64,000 nucleotides of DNA, from positions 7,107,361-7,171,360 of the forward strand of contig CM041200.1 in the NCBI GenBank assembly GCA_023078555.1, given 5' to 3'. The first letter of the stretch is position 1; each line of letters begins with the position of its first letter. The position numbers were made by a program, and so were the translations under genes. The notes under the pieces are model-generated. The model made no database searches, was not told the DNA's origin, and saw only the letters and a program-made list of their open reading frames with translations. Origin of the DNA: Ulva prolifera (lineage: Eukaryota > Chlorophyta > Ulvophyceae > Ulvales > Ulvaceae). This document shows, in pieces, positions 35,301 to 48,968 of the stretch.

Positions 35301-37013
35301 GGCATTTCTCATCTTCTTGTCATCAGGTTCGCGCTGGATGTGAAGCCCACATACAGGCATCCGCACTGAAAGCGCCAGGTGCGGAACAGCAGCTCTACAT
35401 GATATGCTCTTTAGGCCACGACACAGCATCTCTACATGACGAGCAATGCTTTGGCTGGGCAGGAGCACACCTCTGCGTCAGAGCATAAGCTCGGCATCAG
35501 ACTCCCGATGGCACCGACCGCGGCATCTGCGGCGGCAGCAGCGGGCGTCGCAAACGCAGCCACTTCCACTGCCGATGCCGCCTTTGACAGGCCCTCTGCC
35601 GACGACGCCTCCGTGTCTGTGGTGTCGGCGCTGCTGACCAGCAGCAGAGACGCCCGCTGCACCTGCGGCTGGACCGTGCCGCACCTGGCCGACCTGTCGA
35701 GCACCGTGAACCAGCGCAGGGCTGCGTCGCATCGGCCTGATGCCAGCTCCAGTCGGCCCCGCAGCCAGGAGTGCAGGATCGTCACGTCGCTGAGGCTCAT
35801 GGACTGGAGCCCCTCTGGCAGCGGGAGCTGCTTCAGGTTGATGCCTGTGGCTGGAGATGCGGCGGTGGTGAGCTTGGAGGGAGTGTTAAGAGGGGTCGGG
35901 CGGTCTGAGGCTAGAGGAACGGCAGCCGAGGCGCGGGGTGTTGTGGCTGATGGCTCGCCTGTGGTGTCGATGACCTTGCGTGCAGGAGACGACATGGGGC
36001 TGTCCAAGACCTCCGCCAGAGCTGGGCCTGAGGCAGCGGCAGTGGCGGGGACCGGGCTGAATCCGGTCGGGAGGCAGGAGGGATCGTTGGCTGGGACTGA
36101 GGAGCAGGGCAGTGGCTGCGGGGCGTGACTTGCTCGTGGAGTGGAGGCTGTGGATGTGGGAGTCTGTGGTGCTGGAAGCGAGAGGCTGCTAGCTACGCCG
36201 GCGGGATCATCAGGGAGGCAGTACATAGATCGCATGCACTGCAGCGTATCGTGTGCCTCCTGCATTTGGAGGGACAGTTGCTCATGTCCGTGGATACAGC
36301 GCTGGCTGTGGAGGCACGTGTGCTTGAAGAGAATGTGACATGATGGCACACTCGAAAGCCTTGAAGTGCATTCAGTCATGATCATGCACTCTGCAGGCTT
36401 CGATTCACCAGATTGATCAGGATTTGTTTGATCGCTGTGCGGCTGTCGCAGACCATGCGTTGAGCGGCACCTGTGTAGCGTTGAGCTGAAGCTGGGCTTC
36501 TACAGCAATGACAAAGGCTTTCACCAGGACTCCATCAGGCACGCTCCAGGCAGCACGGCAGATCGGATTAGCCAGCTGTAAGGCCTGCAGCGCAAGGCCG
36601 TTCGCAAGCATGCTTGCCGCGAGGTTGACTTGCGCTGGCGCTCCATGTGAGGATGGAACACCGTTTGCGCAAGGAGCCAGGCGGAACTCATCTGGCAGAA
36701 TTTTGACGAGAGCAGAGTGAAGCTTTGAAGCGGAGCCAAATGCGGCAGTTGGAGGCCCATGGCCTTTCAGCGTAGGTAACAAGTAGGCGAGGCATGCTCT
36801 ATTGTGCTTGCCCTGCAGCGGACGCGAGTAAGCCCTGGATCATAAATGGTGCTCACAACCATCTAGAGATCCAATTATTCTTACCGGAACACTGACTGCG
36901 GCATCAAATGGCGCCTTCTTCAGTTCGTCAAAGCTCTTCACCAGCTCCCCAGTGGCCCAGGACGACCCGGCACGTTGCAACTGTGTGCACAGTTGAACTT
37001 CACCAGTTCCCAT
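32353..37013 (-). CDS. CNOT10: CCR4-NOT complex subunit 10 (CNOT10)
   Basis: A TPR scaffold of the CCR4-NOT deadenylase, which shortens mRNA poly(A) tails; CNOT10 pairs with CNOT11 on the CNOT1 N terminus. Six minus-strand exons (36885-37013, 36471-36812, 35471-36259, 34172-35070, 33326-33725, 32353-32829) agree in phase and give about 1011 residues, longer than human (744) because of Ala/Ser/Pro-rich insertions. Matches in family order: PFDAAVSVPGKHNRACLAYL (N-terminal TPR), WLRGRLELASGRCDAALRWF, ISASCHLAAAELDG with ASVHLRRAALELAQ, AAHWLRRGEATLRA (human LWLRLAECCIA), DEAEACFCNALLLLEEE (human FAAICLRNALLLLPEE) and AHTAEALSMCSRTGEAVACL. I assigned it by comparing this order from memory with the human protein, so the family call is good but not proven. 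The C-terminal end after DDVAMHAPAELGR is uncertain. Confidence 0.78.
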
Positions 37014-37976
37014 CTCCCTATCTGACTACATAACAGCGATTATAGAGCGTGCTCATGGCGTTCTGCCATCGTAGTTTACAAGGCTGGTCGAACACGGTAT
37101 CATCGTTGACCATCGGCGCTCTGCTTACACAACCAAATGAAGCTCAGCTCGGACAAATCACAACCAAACATGTCTGTCGAACATCGTGTTCACAGAAGGG
37201 AGAGGCATACGAGCTTGGGCAGAACAAGCACTCCCGAGCAACTCATGCATGTTTGTCTGCCGTAAGTTTGTTCTCACATCTCTCCATGTGCGGCTCTGCT
37301 CGCTCGGCGCGCGCAAAGGTAACCAAGCGTCCATGGCGATAACATACGGATGTAGCTGTATTGCAACATCATCTATGGCTTCGGCCATGCTATGGAGTCA
37401 ACGATCAGCTGCTGCCAGAGCAGGTTCAGGACAAGTGGTCGTTCAACGACCTGGCTGAGCTCTCAGGCGAGTCAGCCATGTGCTCAATCAACTGTTCCCA
37501 GTCAACTTCATTTTTCAGCACCAGCTCCGCTGTGGGCCATAGAGCCTGTAGGGCCCCTTCACATGCAAAGGCAGGTGCAATCAGCACATCTCTCAAGTGT
37601 GTGCGCCTTCAACACGTTACAAGCACATGTTATCACAGGCACTTTGGCACATCGCCTGAGCCACAATGCTGCACATGCGAATGAAGGGAGCCGCTACCGT
37701 AGTCACTCAGAGTCTAAGGCAAATTCCATGCAAGAGCCGCCCAGAGATTAATGCAGGCGACCGACTCCACGCATCTCAGCCCACACCCAATCCTTACCAC
37801 CTAAGACCGCAAAACCACCCACCTGCAACACCCCAACCCCACCTGCCGCCATACATGCGGTCACACCCACTACAGTCGGAGTCACTCGCACCCACGCAAC
37901 ACCCACACCGCCGGCCCCCTGGGCTCCCCCCCGCAACAACCACGAGCGCTGCGCATGCTGTGCGTGCTGCGCACGC
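37014..37976. other. Between CNOT10 start and adenylate kinase stop; coding-like segments
   Basis: Two minus-strand stretches look protein-like but fit neither neighbour. One is at about 37432-37600 (VLIAPAFACEGALQALW, then LVLKNEVDWEQLIEHMA). The other is at about 37320-37388 (MAEAIDDVAIQLHPYVIA). They may be exons of a small gene or leftovers of one. No family was recognised, and I could not join them in phase with confidence. Confidence 0.35.
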
Positions 37977-40080
<2,104 letters not shown>

Positions 40081-40116
40081 CTCGCCCGCTGTGTCAGTCG
40101 GGAGAAAGAACGGCAA

Positions 40117-40898
40117 CCTGAAGGCTGCGATGTGAAGGCGAGATGTGCGCTGCTATTGCGGCTGAGCCAAGCCGGGTTGGCAGGAAGTCAATAGAGGCAG
40201 AGATTATTTTTGCAACGACCCTTAGCATGTTGTCCTGAACAACAGCTTTGACGCTGCCATGATGCCCATGCATGGCAAAACGGAGCTCTGTAACTGCCTT
40301 GACTTCCATGGTCTTCTGAGCTGAAGGTGAAGGAAGCTTTGCGATACTGCGGTGAACTTGTCATCTGTGTCGCTATCGTTGCATACACATAGTGCGACTG
40401 TGATCTGCGCGAGGCATGACCTCGAGCCGCAGCGACATTGAATCAGGGTGGCCGCGGTGGTAGAAGAAGAGACATACCAGCCGCGATGCTTCCTTCATGG
40501 TATTTATACCAAACGACCGGTCATGTACGCAGGCACAATTTGGCATGCACGCTGCCGTTTCCCGTTTGCGATCAGCGATCGAGGCCTCGCGCGACGAAAC
40601 GCCTGTAGCCATTGAGCACAACCGGTCCGTCGCAGGAAGATGCCCGGCTTAGAGGCTAGAAAGCTCAAGGAGCAGAAGAATGCGCACGAACAGCCAGCTG
40701 AAATGCATGAAGAGCTTTCTCGTTCGGGGCGGTCTCTTCGTGCGCCATGTGCCAGCTCCCATTGCCCATGAACGATTGCAGCAACGGCACATTCGCATGA
40801 TCGTGACGCAGGTACTCAGTATAGATACTTTTCAGTGTTTTAGTGGCGTTTGCGCGCCATTTGCTCCTTAGTGTGGTGCAAGTGGACGTCAAATCACC
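40117..40898. promoter_or_regulatory. Divergent promoter region, ADK and WBP11
   Basis: About 780 bases between two divergent starts. A perfect palindrome GGTATTTATACC at 40499-40510 gives TATAAATA on the minus strand, a plausible TATA box for the adenylate kinase transcript with a 5' leader of roughly 390 bases. Short exon-like frames here (minus strand MKEASRLVCLFFYHRGHP at about 40496; plus strand MPGLEARKLKEQKN at 40640) are not supported by any family and may be leader sequence. Confidence 0.45.
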
Positions 40899-42820
40899 AT
40901 GGGGAAAACCACCAAGGGCGGAAGGGCGATGAATCCGACAGATGCGGCACGGAAGCAAGCCAGAAAGCGTGAAATTGCTCGAAATAAGATGGAGCGAGAC
41001 CTTCAACGTGCCACCCCGAAAGATGTGCCAGAGATCAACAGGCTTCTGCAAGAATTGATTGATGAGGAAGAGGCCGAGAAGAATCGTGGACGGCCGCTTT
41101 CCAAACAGTTGCACATTCGCCGGAAGGTCCTTCAAGACGCAATGAAGCTAGCTGTCGCGAAAGAGCGGGTGCGACCTCTGTTAGCACAATCCAATAACCT
41201 GCCTGTGAAAGGCATGCTGGATGCCAACAGCTCCAATCCTGCCGCCAGTTGCTGAACAAATGGAGCCGACCAGCACGCTTTCGACATTCAGGAATACTTC
41301 CTCGTCATTACCATTCCTTGCTCCATGTTGAGTGATTGTGTTTCGTCTCCGCTCTGGACATGACCACCGCCGTGCAAAGGCTCGCATCCCACCAGAATAA
41401 ACATCCTCAATTCTGATCTTCAGCAGCAGATGTAGACATCAGCTTGGCGCAGCACCGGCGCAGTCTCACAGCGCCACATCTTGCTGACATCTTGCCATCC
41501 CTACATCCCACATCACGCCCTACAGCCGGCACATGCACATGCACATCTCAACCTCTCGACTAGCAAACACCCTGTTGTAGCTTCACCTGCTAATTGTACA
41601 CCGCTAGTGCCCTGATCAAGAGGCTGCCGGATCTCTAATCCGTCTGTGAAGAGGGTCCCATCCTGGGCGTCCAGGATCCTGCAGCAATTAGCGTGCTAAG
41701 CTACGGCTGGCCAGCCGCAACAACATTGCTGGCCACCCATACTCATGCATCCTGCATGCATGTTGCTCGTTGCCCTCATTGTGCATGGGACTCTGCTCTG
41801 CTGCTTGCACTATGATCAGGCTAAGACTTCGACGTGTCTTGAGCATCCAAACTGTTGACTGTATCGCCGTAGCCACGCTCCCACCCGATCCCCAGCCAGC
41901 CTCCACGCCATGCGCTATTGTGCACAGCACTCGTGCCACCGCCCACATGCTACAACCTAGGGCACGATCGCGTAGCACCATCCGAGCACGCATGCACTGG
42001 ACAGCGTCCTCAGCCGCCTGTAGCCACATGTATCCGGTGCTTGCCTGTGCAGGAGGTCAACATGAAGCGGGCTCTGAACGAGGGCCGCGCCGCAGCGCCC
42101 CACGGCCACGGCGCGCCGATGCGGGCCCCAGAGGAGTCCGTGTACTACCACCCTGTCAATAACCCTACCGGCGCCCCCCCTCCCGGCCGGCCTCAGCGTT
42201 ACAAGGATGACGTCGACCTCATGGACCCCTCCAAAGCCGACGCCCCGCAGGCGCCCCGCCTCACGCGCACCGCGCACGACGTCGCGGAACCCTCGGGAGC
42301 CGCGGCACATGACCCCGGGTCTGCGATCCTGCCCCCCCCGGACGAGCCACCCCCGGGGATCCTCCCGCCGCCGGACGGGCCGCCACCGGGGCACGCCGCG
42401 GGCATGCTGCCGCCTCCAGGGTTCCTGCCGCCGGGCATGTTGCCACCGCCGGGGCTGCCACCGGGAATGCTCGCGCCGCCGCCCGGCCCGCCGCCGGGTG
42501 GGGCGCCGTCGGCGTATATGAGTGCGGCGGCGCCGGCGGGGGGCGGGGTAGGGGGAAAGGCGGTGGAGGCGGTGCTGGAGGGTGCGGCGACAGCTCAGCG
42601 CACGCTGCCAGCTCAGCACGACCCGAAGCTGATGGCGATGGTGCCGGCGACGGTGCGCGCGAAGCGGCCCAAGGCGAAGCCGACATCGCGCATGCCTGCC
42701 GCGATCAAGCGGGATGCGAACGCTGGGTTTGGGCTGGCGCCGCAGACGGGGCCGGCGCACGCGGCGGACGTGCCGGACGGCTCGTTCGAGGATTTCATGT
42801 CAGAGATCGCGAAACTGTGA
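40899..42820 (+). CDS. WBP11: WBP11-like spliceosome-associated protein
   Basis: WBP11 is a nuclear, proline-rich splicing cofactor that binds PP1 and the WW domain of PQBP1. Two exons, 40899-41168 and 42053-42820 (stop TGA), join in phase 0 for 345 residues. The N terminus MGKTTKGGRAMNPTDAARKQ, then ARKREIARNKMERD, is the family signature (human KSGKFMNPTDQARKEARKREL). Exon 2 carries YYHPVNNPTGAPPPG and a run of PPPG repeats (SAILPPPDEPPPGILPPP), then TVRAKRPKAKPTS, and ends SFEDFMSEIAKL, matching the family's final YEAFMKEMEGLL. It is about half the human length (641); the acidic middle is missing. The 884-base intron is the only one. A TGTAA, the usual green-algal polyadenylation signal, occurs 75 bases past the stop. 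Confidence 0.9.
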
Positions 42821-44171
42821 CCATCCGGCATCTCCTGTGTCCCTGGCAAAGATGGCGGATTCACGGCCGGGGTCGTGGGCATGCTATGTCTTGTGTAACG
42901 TATTGTGTGTTCCGTATTGTGCTGCGTCTGCCGGTGGTGCCACTAGTGTGCTCCTGAACTGATTCTGTTGTGATGCATTGGGGTCCTGGGATTTTGAAGC
43001 CTTACAGGCCTGCATGTGCCGTGTTATCTGGCGCCACACAGCGTATGATGACACCCCACAGCTGCATCGCTTTGTCATGCATGATCATATGGTGCTTGCA
43101 TCCAGCCACCAGCCCTACTCGGAGAATGCCTCGATCTTGAAACAGGAAGGAAACTGCAATCAGACTGCTTGACAGGGGGATGGGCCATGCCACGCTGGTA
43201 CAGCCACTTCGTAACGGCAGCACCCGCAACCGGCAACAGATGAACGGCGCAGCTACAGCCGAAGACAGAAATCAGAAAAGCACTCTGCCCAACGCGAGTA
43301 TGCCCGACGCTCGTGAAGCCCATGGAGTGTTACAAGTGTCTGCTCACAAAAGCTCGGGCCATTGTTTGGCAGAGCAGCATCTAAAGAACAACACGTCGCC
43401 GTCAAAACGCCAGATCACCAGCCAGCCAATGAGCCGGACTACAACCCGACTGCCAAGCTGACCACTCACACGACAAATTGTTACAAGTAGGCGCCTGTTT
43501 GCACAGAGCGTCTCTGCTCACGTTAGAACAATCAGTTCCCAGTTCCAAGCCGCCACTTCCATGCACTCGCGCGTGGCCAGATCAGACATGAATCCAGACA
43601 CCCTGGGGGTGGTGCCAGGGTCTGCAAGGCACCTTCCAAACCACTGCTGCAACAGCAACATGTGCGCCCCCCCACGCTATGGTTAGCACAGCCCTGGACC
43701 GTCATGTCAGCGCCTGGGGCAGCTGGAAACCATGTGTTCTTGGCAAGAACACCTGGTTTGATGGCAAGAACACCTGGTTTTTAGAACTTCTTGCATGTAT
43801 GCAAGAACTCCATGCTGCCGCCTCTGCAGCTCGGCGCAGGTTCGTTGTCATTAACCATTCATCTCCTACAGCAAAGCCCAAACGCAAATCGGCTATCAAG
43901 GATGCTGGAGAGGGCACAGCCGCTAGTGCCCTGCAGACCTCGGGTGTCGACACCGTGACCGCAGCGCTCCGTGACGGTGAGGTATCGGAAGCTGCTGACC
44001 GGCAGAAGCATGGTCTTCTTTCCAGCCGGACAGTCGACTGTACCAATAGCAACAGTCTGTGTGATGCCCTCTGCTGCAGCTGTGCCAATCCCTTCACAAC
44101 TCGGGGCGTCCTTCACCGCACTGCATGAGATTTAAGTTAACACGGACTTGGATGGGACATGTTCAATGCAT
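42821..44171. other. Intergenic, includes a repeated coding-like segment
   Basis: 3' flank of WBP11 and sequence without a recognisable gene. A 21-base unit (TGGCAAGAACACCTGGTTTGA) is duplicated at 43741-43780. The segment at about 43965-44030 recurs at 48.65-48.72 kb; see that entry. Confidence 0.5.
43965..44032 (+). repeat. Dispersed repeat reading ALRDG...AADRQKHGLLSS, copy 1
   Basis: GCAGCGCTCCGTGACGGTG and GCTGCTGACCGGCAGAAGC are shared with 48653-48725. Both copies keep the same reading frame (AALRDGEVSEAADRQKHG here), which hints at a coding origin. No family was recognised. Confidence 0.5.
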
Positions 44172-44389
44172 GCGGATGAGAGCATCTCCACTTCACACGG
44201 CTCAGAGCGGACATATGGACTCCACGTGGACGAGGGCAACTTGAATGAAGACGGAGGCTAAGGAATCAACCTCACTCCACGCGGATGCGAGCGTGTCCAC
44301 TTCACACGGAATCGGAGCGAACATGTTGACTCCACGCGGACGAGGGCAACTTGAATGAAGACGGCGGCTAAGCAATCAGCCTCACTCCT
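44172..44389. repeat. Two tandem 109-base units
   Basis: Unit 1 at 44172-44280 and unit 2 at 44281-44389 share GCGGATG, CCACTTCACACGG, GACTCCACG and GAGGGCAACTTGAATGAAG in the same order and spacing. Inside each unit the CACGCGGA motif recurs. No coding sense. Confidence 0.85.
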
Positions 44390-45073
44390 GGCAGCCTCAC
44401 TACTGGCAGGAGTGCATCGCGAGGCAAGCATTTGCCATTGAACTCACTGCGGGGGCTCCGCTGTACTGACTCAGGAGGGGCCGGCGGCACGGCATGCACA
44501 GCGGCTGGACAGGCTCCTGCTGCATGCATGTGACGCCTGGGGTGTTCGAACAAGTTGATTTAAATGATTTCAGATGGAGGCACTGCATGCGGTGTGCATG
44601 CATGCTGCCTGCCGGGGGCCCACACCATCCACCCCCACCAGGCGGACTCCGAGATACCAGGCATGTTCAGATCCCGGCGCCCCCGCCGAGCTGCAGTGTG
44701 GTACAGCCGCCCTGAGGCCGCGTGGGCGCCCCGCCGACGAGCGCAAGGGGCAAACTGCAGCACAGCACACATGCATGCAGCCACGGCGTCCCTGGACGCC
44801 TCGAACACCCAACCCTGCTGTGACAGCAGCAATAGTAGCAGACTAGTACTGCCGACGCGGCACACGCGGCATAGATGCACACACCAGAGCAGCGCGCAGC
44901 TGTACCATACTCACACAGGTCTATACGCCAGAAGACTCTCCATGCTGGTAGCACAGTGCGACATGGTACCGGTAGAGCTGGGGCGGACGAAGCCCGTCAC
45001 AGGAGATGTACATGTACCGGGCGTGGAAGCGGCACCTGGAGGCGACCCAAGGTGGGGTCCACATAGAAAAACA

Positions 45074-45140
45074 CGCTCAATTTCCTGCGCCAGTCCCGCA
45101 CTTGCAGCGCCTTTCCCCAGGCGCTCTGTCAGAGGTATTG
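45074..45140 (-). pseudogene. Remnant of an LRR-family C terminus
   Basis: The minus strand reads LGKGAASAGLAQEIE. It matches the C-terminal ends of the neighbouring LRR gene (GAESAGLALMID) and of the decayed copy at 51.25 kb (GAASAGLKLAIE). Only the last 20 or so codons survive, 150 bases beyond the stop of the main gene, so it marks a further lost family member. Confidence 0.6.
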
Positions 45141-45285
45141 CGCTCCGTGGCCCGGCTGTGGCCGAGCATGACGTGGTAATCGTCACCATCCTCACCGTCA
45201 CCATCCTCACCATCACCATCATCACCATCGGATGCGGAGAGGGACAGACACACCCTCCAGCGGCGCCGGCTACGTCTCGGGGGTC

Positions 45286-47581
45286 TCAGTCCGTTCGATC
45301 AATCATCAGCGCCAAGCCCGCACTCTCCGCACCATCGGCGAGCAGCTTTGTGACGGCCGCGTACCGCTCCTCGGTGGGGCCATGGCCGATGCCGATGATT
45401 CGAACGTTGTCGAGAGCAGCCCAGCCGGAGGGGCCCAGGCGCACAGACAGCTGCGCCAGGGCGGGCAGCGTGGCCACGTAGCGTGTCAGCTCCGCAGCTG
45501 CCTCAAAGGGGTCGTACAGGGCCAGTGTCAGCTCCTGCAGAGCGGGCAGCGACTGCGGCGGCAGCTGCTCTGCAAGGTGAGGCACGAGCCGCTCGTCCGC
45601 CTCTGAAGTCACGAGCGTGAGGGCGGTGAGGGCACCGAGCGAACGCATCAACGCAAGGCAGTCCGGCGGCACTGCGAAGCTCTCGCCGCGGTGATTCAGG
45701 GTCAGCCGCTGCAGGGCCGTCATGGCCGCGAGTGCCTGCCAGTCCGTGGCGCCGCCGAGGCAGCTCCAGCCGTGAAGAGACAAGGCCGTCAGCTGCGTGA
45801 GGGAGTTCAGCGCGGCGACGCCGAGGTCCTCCGGGCGGTGCGCCTGGAACTGCAGGTTGAGATGCAGAAGATTGAACCAGTGCAGGCAAGCACAGAACTC
45901 GGGCCAAGCCGGCGTGAACGGGCGCCAGTGGTCGCCATCCACTGGCCCACCCAGCTGAGCCGTGACATGCAGTTTTGTCAGCATGGGCATGGGGAGCAGT
46001 GGCACAACGAGCTGCGCAAGGGCCGGCTCTGCTGTGATGGAGACGCTCTCGAGCTTGCGGAGATCTGAGATGGTGGGCAGGGCTGCGGCGAGTGCGTTGC
46101 GGACACTGACGCCCGTGGTGGCTGCGTCTCTGGGGAGCACTGCTGTCAGGCTGCGCAGCTGTGGGAAGGCGGCGAGGCTTCGGAGGACGTGGCCGGCGGC
46201 TGCTGCGGCGTCGGAGGGGATGCGGCGAGGCCCTCGCAGGCCCTCGCTGAGGGCGAGGCTGGTGAGGGGGGCGTGGAGATAGGATGCCGCGAGGGCGGTG
46301 TCGACATCGAGTGCTACCGTGAGCTGGACGAGGTGCAGCAGGAGGATGGGTGCCGCCGCCGTGAGGCCTCCTTTCGCACCTTCTTCCGCAGAGACGGCCC
46401 TGCTGAAGTCGCGCAGCTCGAGGGAGGTGAGGGCGGTGGCTGCAGAGAGCATGGCTGCGAGGCAAAGCTAGTATGGCGTTGAGGCGTCCCGCAGACGCTT
46501 GTGGGATACCCCCTCTTCTGAGAGATAGAGTCTGAGGTCCTGCAGCTGAGGCAGCTGGCAGAGGGCCTGCCGTAGAGTTTGCACATTGTCTGGCTGGATA
46601 TGAAACCGGGTGAGGTCGAGGGACTGGAGGGAGGTTAGACTGGAAATGGGGGACAGGAGATGGTTCTGAGAGGTGGGACCAACGGAGGACGATGTGAGGA
46701 TGAGGCTGGTCAAGCTCGAGATGTGCTGCAGAGCTCGTTCCAGGTGCGGCAGAATGGCTTCTGGTGGCCGGTTGTGGTGAGCTGTCAGGTGGAGTGACCA
46801 AAATGGCGTAGGTGACGCAGGCAGCGAGGCCAGAGCAACACACGACGCGGGATCTAGTGAAAGATGTAGACTCTTGTCCGACGTGATCATCGCCGCAAGC
46901 ACTGTTGAATGAAAGCTCTTGGCGAGCAGGGTCAGCACGACTTCAAGACGCCTTGGCTGGAAGTCAGCAGCTGAGAACAATCGGTGCTGCAATTGGGACG
47001 CAAGCAGAGAACAGCCTTCATTAACCTCCAATTTGACGTCTTCCGATATGGTGTCATACGTCTTTTGGACCAGTTCTTTCGCGGCAATGTCAATCCATGC
47101 ATCGAGGTGGCTGTCGTTTACCGCATCCGCGACCTGCATCGCGTACCGACAATTGCAGCACTCAGCCTGCACTTGTGAGGCATAGGCCACGGACATCGAG
47201 ATACACGTCGTGGCATACAACGCGAGCGACAGTGACGTGGGCACGAGATCAGAGCATGTGGCTCAAGCAAATGGTACAGGCTATAGCTATCGCGGGGAGA
47301 TGCGGAGGCAACGCGACCTTGATGATCCTGCACATGGAACCGAAAGGCCGACGGCGGAACACTTCATCGCTGTCTGCTACAGCAACGGCCCATTTTCTGA
47401 GCTCAGACACTGTGACCGAACCCGGCAGCGTGGCTTCACCATCCGCTTCGGCGATGCACGACAAGACGCTGCTCCGGGCCATGATAGCAGGCTCGATGAC
47501 ATCGTAGAACATCAGCTGGCCTACTTCGACGTCAAACGGCGCCGAGCGCGAGAAGTGCACGGGGGGGTCGCAGCCTAGCAT
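45286..47581 (-). CDS. Leucine-rich-repeat protein, local family, main copy
   Basis: Function unknown. Exon 1, 47318-47581, starts MLGCDPPVHFSRSAPF and ends MCRIIK; it joins in phase 0 to 47166 (AECCNCRYAMQVADAV). The frame then runs to 45286 with leucine-rich repeats of the plant/algal RNI type, such as ISSLTSLQSLDLTRF and LNSLTQLTALSLHGW. At 46468-46470 an in-frame TAG interrupts it. Either this is a nonsense change or the 42 bases 46468-46509 (GTATCC...CATACTAG) are a very small phase-0 intron; both sides keep the same frame. With the small intron the protein is about 700 residues. The N-terminal 200 residues lack a domain I can name. A decayed paralogue lies at 51.2-52.9 kb. Confidence 0.65.
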
Positions 47582-47629
47582 TTTGCGAAGTTGACAAGAG
47601 CTGGTTGGGAACAGGTAGCCTTTGTGTGC

Positions 47630-47820
47630 GACCCGTGCGGAATGACAGATTATCCACGACCTCTGCGTTGATAATCACTTGCCCATCTGATGCAAGGCTG
47701 CGGATGGTGGGGTTTGACCTTGCCATGCTGGCCAGCCCGGATTCGAACGGCCTGTTCGAATTCCAAGACTGCAATCCACCACGCCACCCTGCATCACATG
47801 CAATCTCCGACATTTGACTG
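47630..47820 (-). repeat. tRNA-like (SINE-type) segment
   Basis: On the minus strand a box-A-like GTGGCGTGGTGGATTGC is followed about 35 bases later by the box-B-like GTTCGAATCCGGGC. The arms do not fold into a full tRNA, so this looks like the degenerate head of a tRNA-derived SINE rather than a functional tRNA. Confidence 0.4.
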
Positions 47821-48177
47821 AGGTAGTTCGGAACAGCAAGCGAGACGCGAAGTTGGTTTCGTGTCTGACAATGAAACCCTGCTTCGAATTCGCCTCTACA
47901 GCCAAAATGTGTTGACACTTAAACCACCGAGCTTCGGGATGCATGAAACCGTACGCAGCCGTGGAGTTAGACATTCGAGAGCTGCGTCTCGGTCTGGGGT
48001 GTATGATGAAGTCATGCCACTGATGGTATTCGCCGGAAGTCACGACTATAGTCGGTTTGCGCGAGGGCTGTTGCCGCTAACATTTAAGTTAACTTGAAGT
48101 CATTGTGAGGACGTCAGCAGCGACCTCGCGTAGTTCCGAGGATCAGGGCGTTAGAAAATTTTCAGAGCCAACGTAGA

Positions 48178-48380
48178 ATGGAGCATCGACTGTTCCTACT
48201 CGGAACCCTATTGAATGCCGTCACGTCGCACGGCGCGATGTTGTTACGCCCACAATCAATTTCGCCAGCACTCAGCCGGGCTTACAGCTTGGATACAGCC
48301 GCTCCCGATGGACAATTCGCCGACCCAAATCTGCTCAAGCTTAAGGGGCCCCTGTTTGTCTTCTGTACAAGGATCTGCTG
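48178..48380 (+). CDS. Possible small secreted protein, 5' part
   Basis: MEHRLFLLGTLLNAVTSHGA reads like a signal peptide with a predicted cleavage near SHG, followed by SISPALSRAYSLDTAAPDG. The frame stays open to 48567 but looks non-coding after about 48350 (KLKGP). No downstream exon was found. It could be the first exon of a secreted protein or chance. Confidence 0.25.
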
Positions 48381-48652
48381 TGATCACATGGACCTGGGCC
48401 CCTCGAGGATCCGCACAGCATTGCAGCTGCTAGGCGTCTCTGGGTCGACGTCCCCGGCGCCGGCAGGGCTCCCTGCGCATGCAGACATTTCATTGGAGGG
48501 GCGAGAGCCGCAGCCTGCGCACGGTGGCGGTGCAGGCCAGTGGAGGACATATATGCATGCCAGCTAACCGCCATGTGGGCATGCTGGCATGATGGAGGAC
48601 ATGTATGTGCCAGCCGACCGCTGGCCTCCGGCATCCCTCAGGCTGCAGCAGC

Positions 48653-48725
48653 GCTGCGTGACGGTGCCGCGGTGGAGCAGCCGGCTGCTGACCGGCAGAA
48701 GCATGGTCTGCTATCCAGCCTATAG
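48653..48725 (+). repeat. Dispersed repeat reading ALRDG...AADRQKHGLLSS, copy 2
   Basis: Second copy of the 43.97-kb segment, with the frame AALRDGAAVEQPAADRQKHG. Slightly longer between the two shared blocks. Confidence 0.5.
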
Positions 48726-48968
48726 TCCGGCCGGACGCGTGCCAGCATGTTCACGGCTGCCGTTCAGAGACCAGACCTGAGACTTTGGGGCTGTACAATG
48801 TGTGCGGGCCCGACGAACCGACACTGGCCCCGGAGCACGCGCCTTGACCCAGGCACACTTGTACGTACGTGTACCGGGTCTCTACAGCCGGGCTGGGGGG
48901 CGGGGTGCGAGTGGGGGTGGGTGTGCGAGTGTGCACATCATTGTGGGTAAGGGGGCCTGCGTGTGTGT

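Noticed and set aside
41957-42760. 267-codon minus-strand Arg-rich frame
   Set aside because: It is the antisense of the WBP11 proline-rich exon.
45503-46843. 446-codon minus-strand frame in the LRR gene
   Set aside because: Different frame from the LRR reading, Pro/Arg/His-rich, no motif; a shadow.
47728-47820. Functional tRNA on the minus strand
   Set aside because: Box A and B strings exist, but the anticodon and acceptor stems do not pair; better explained as a SINE head.
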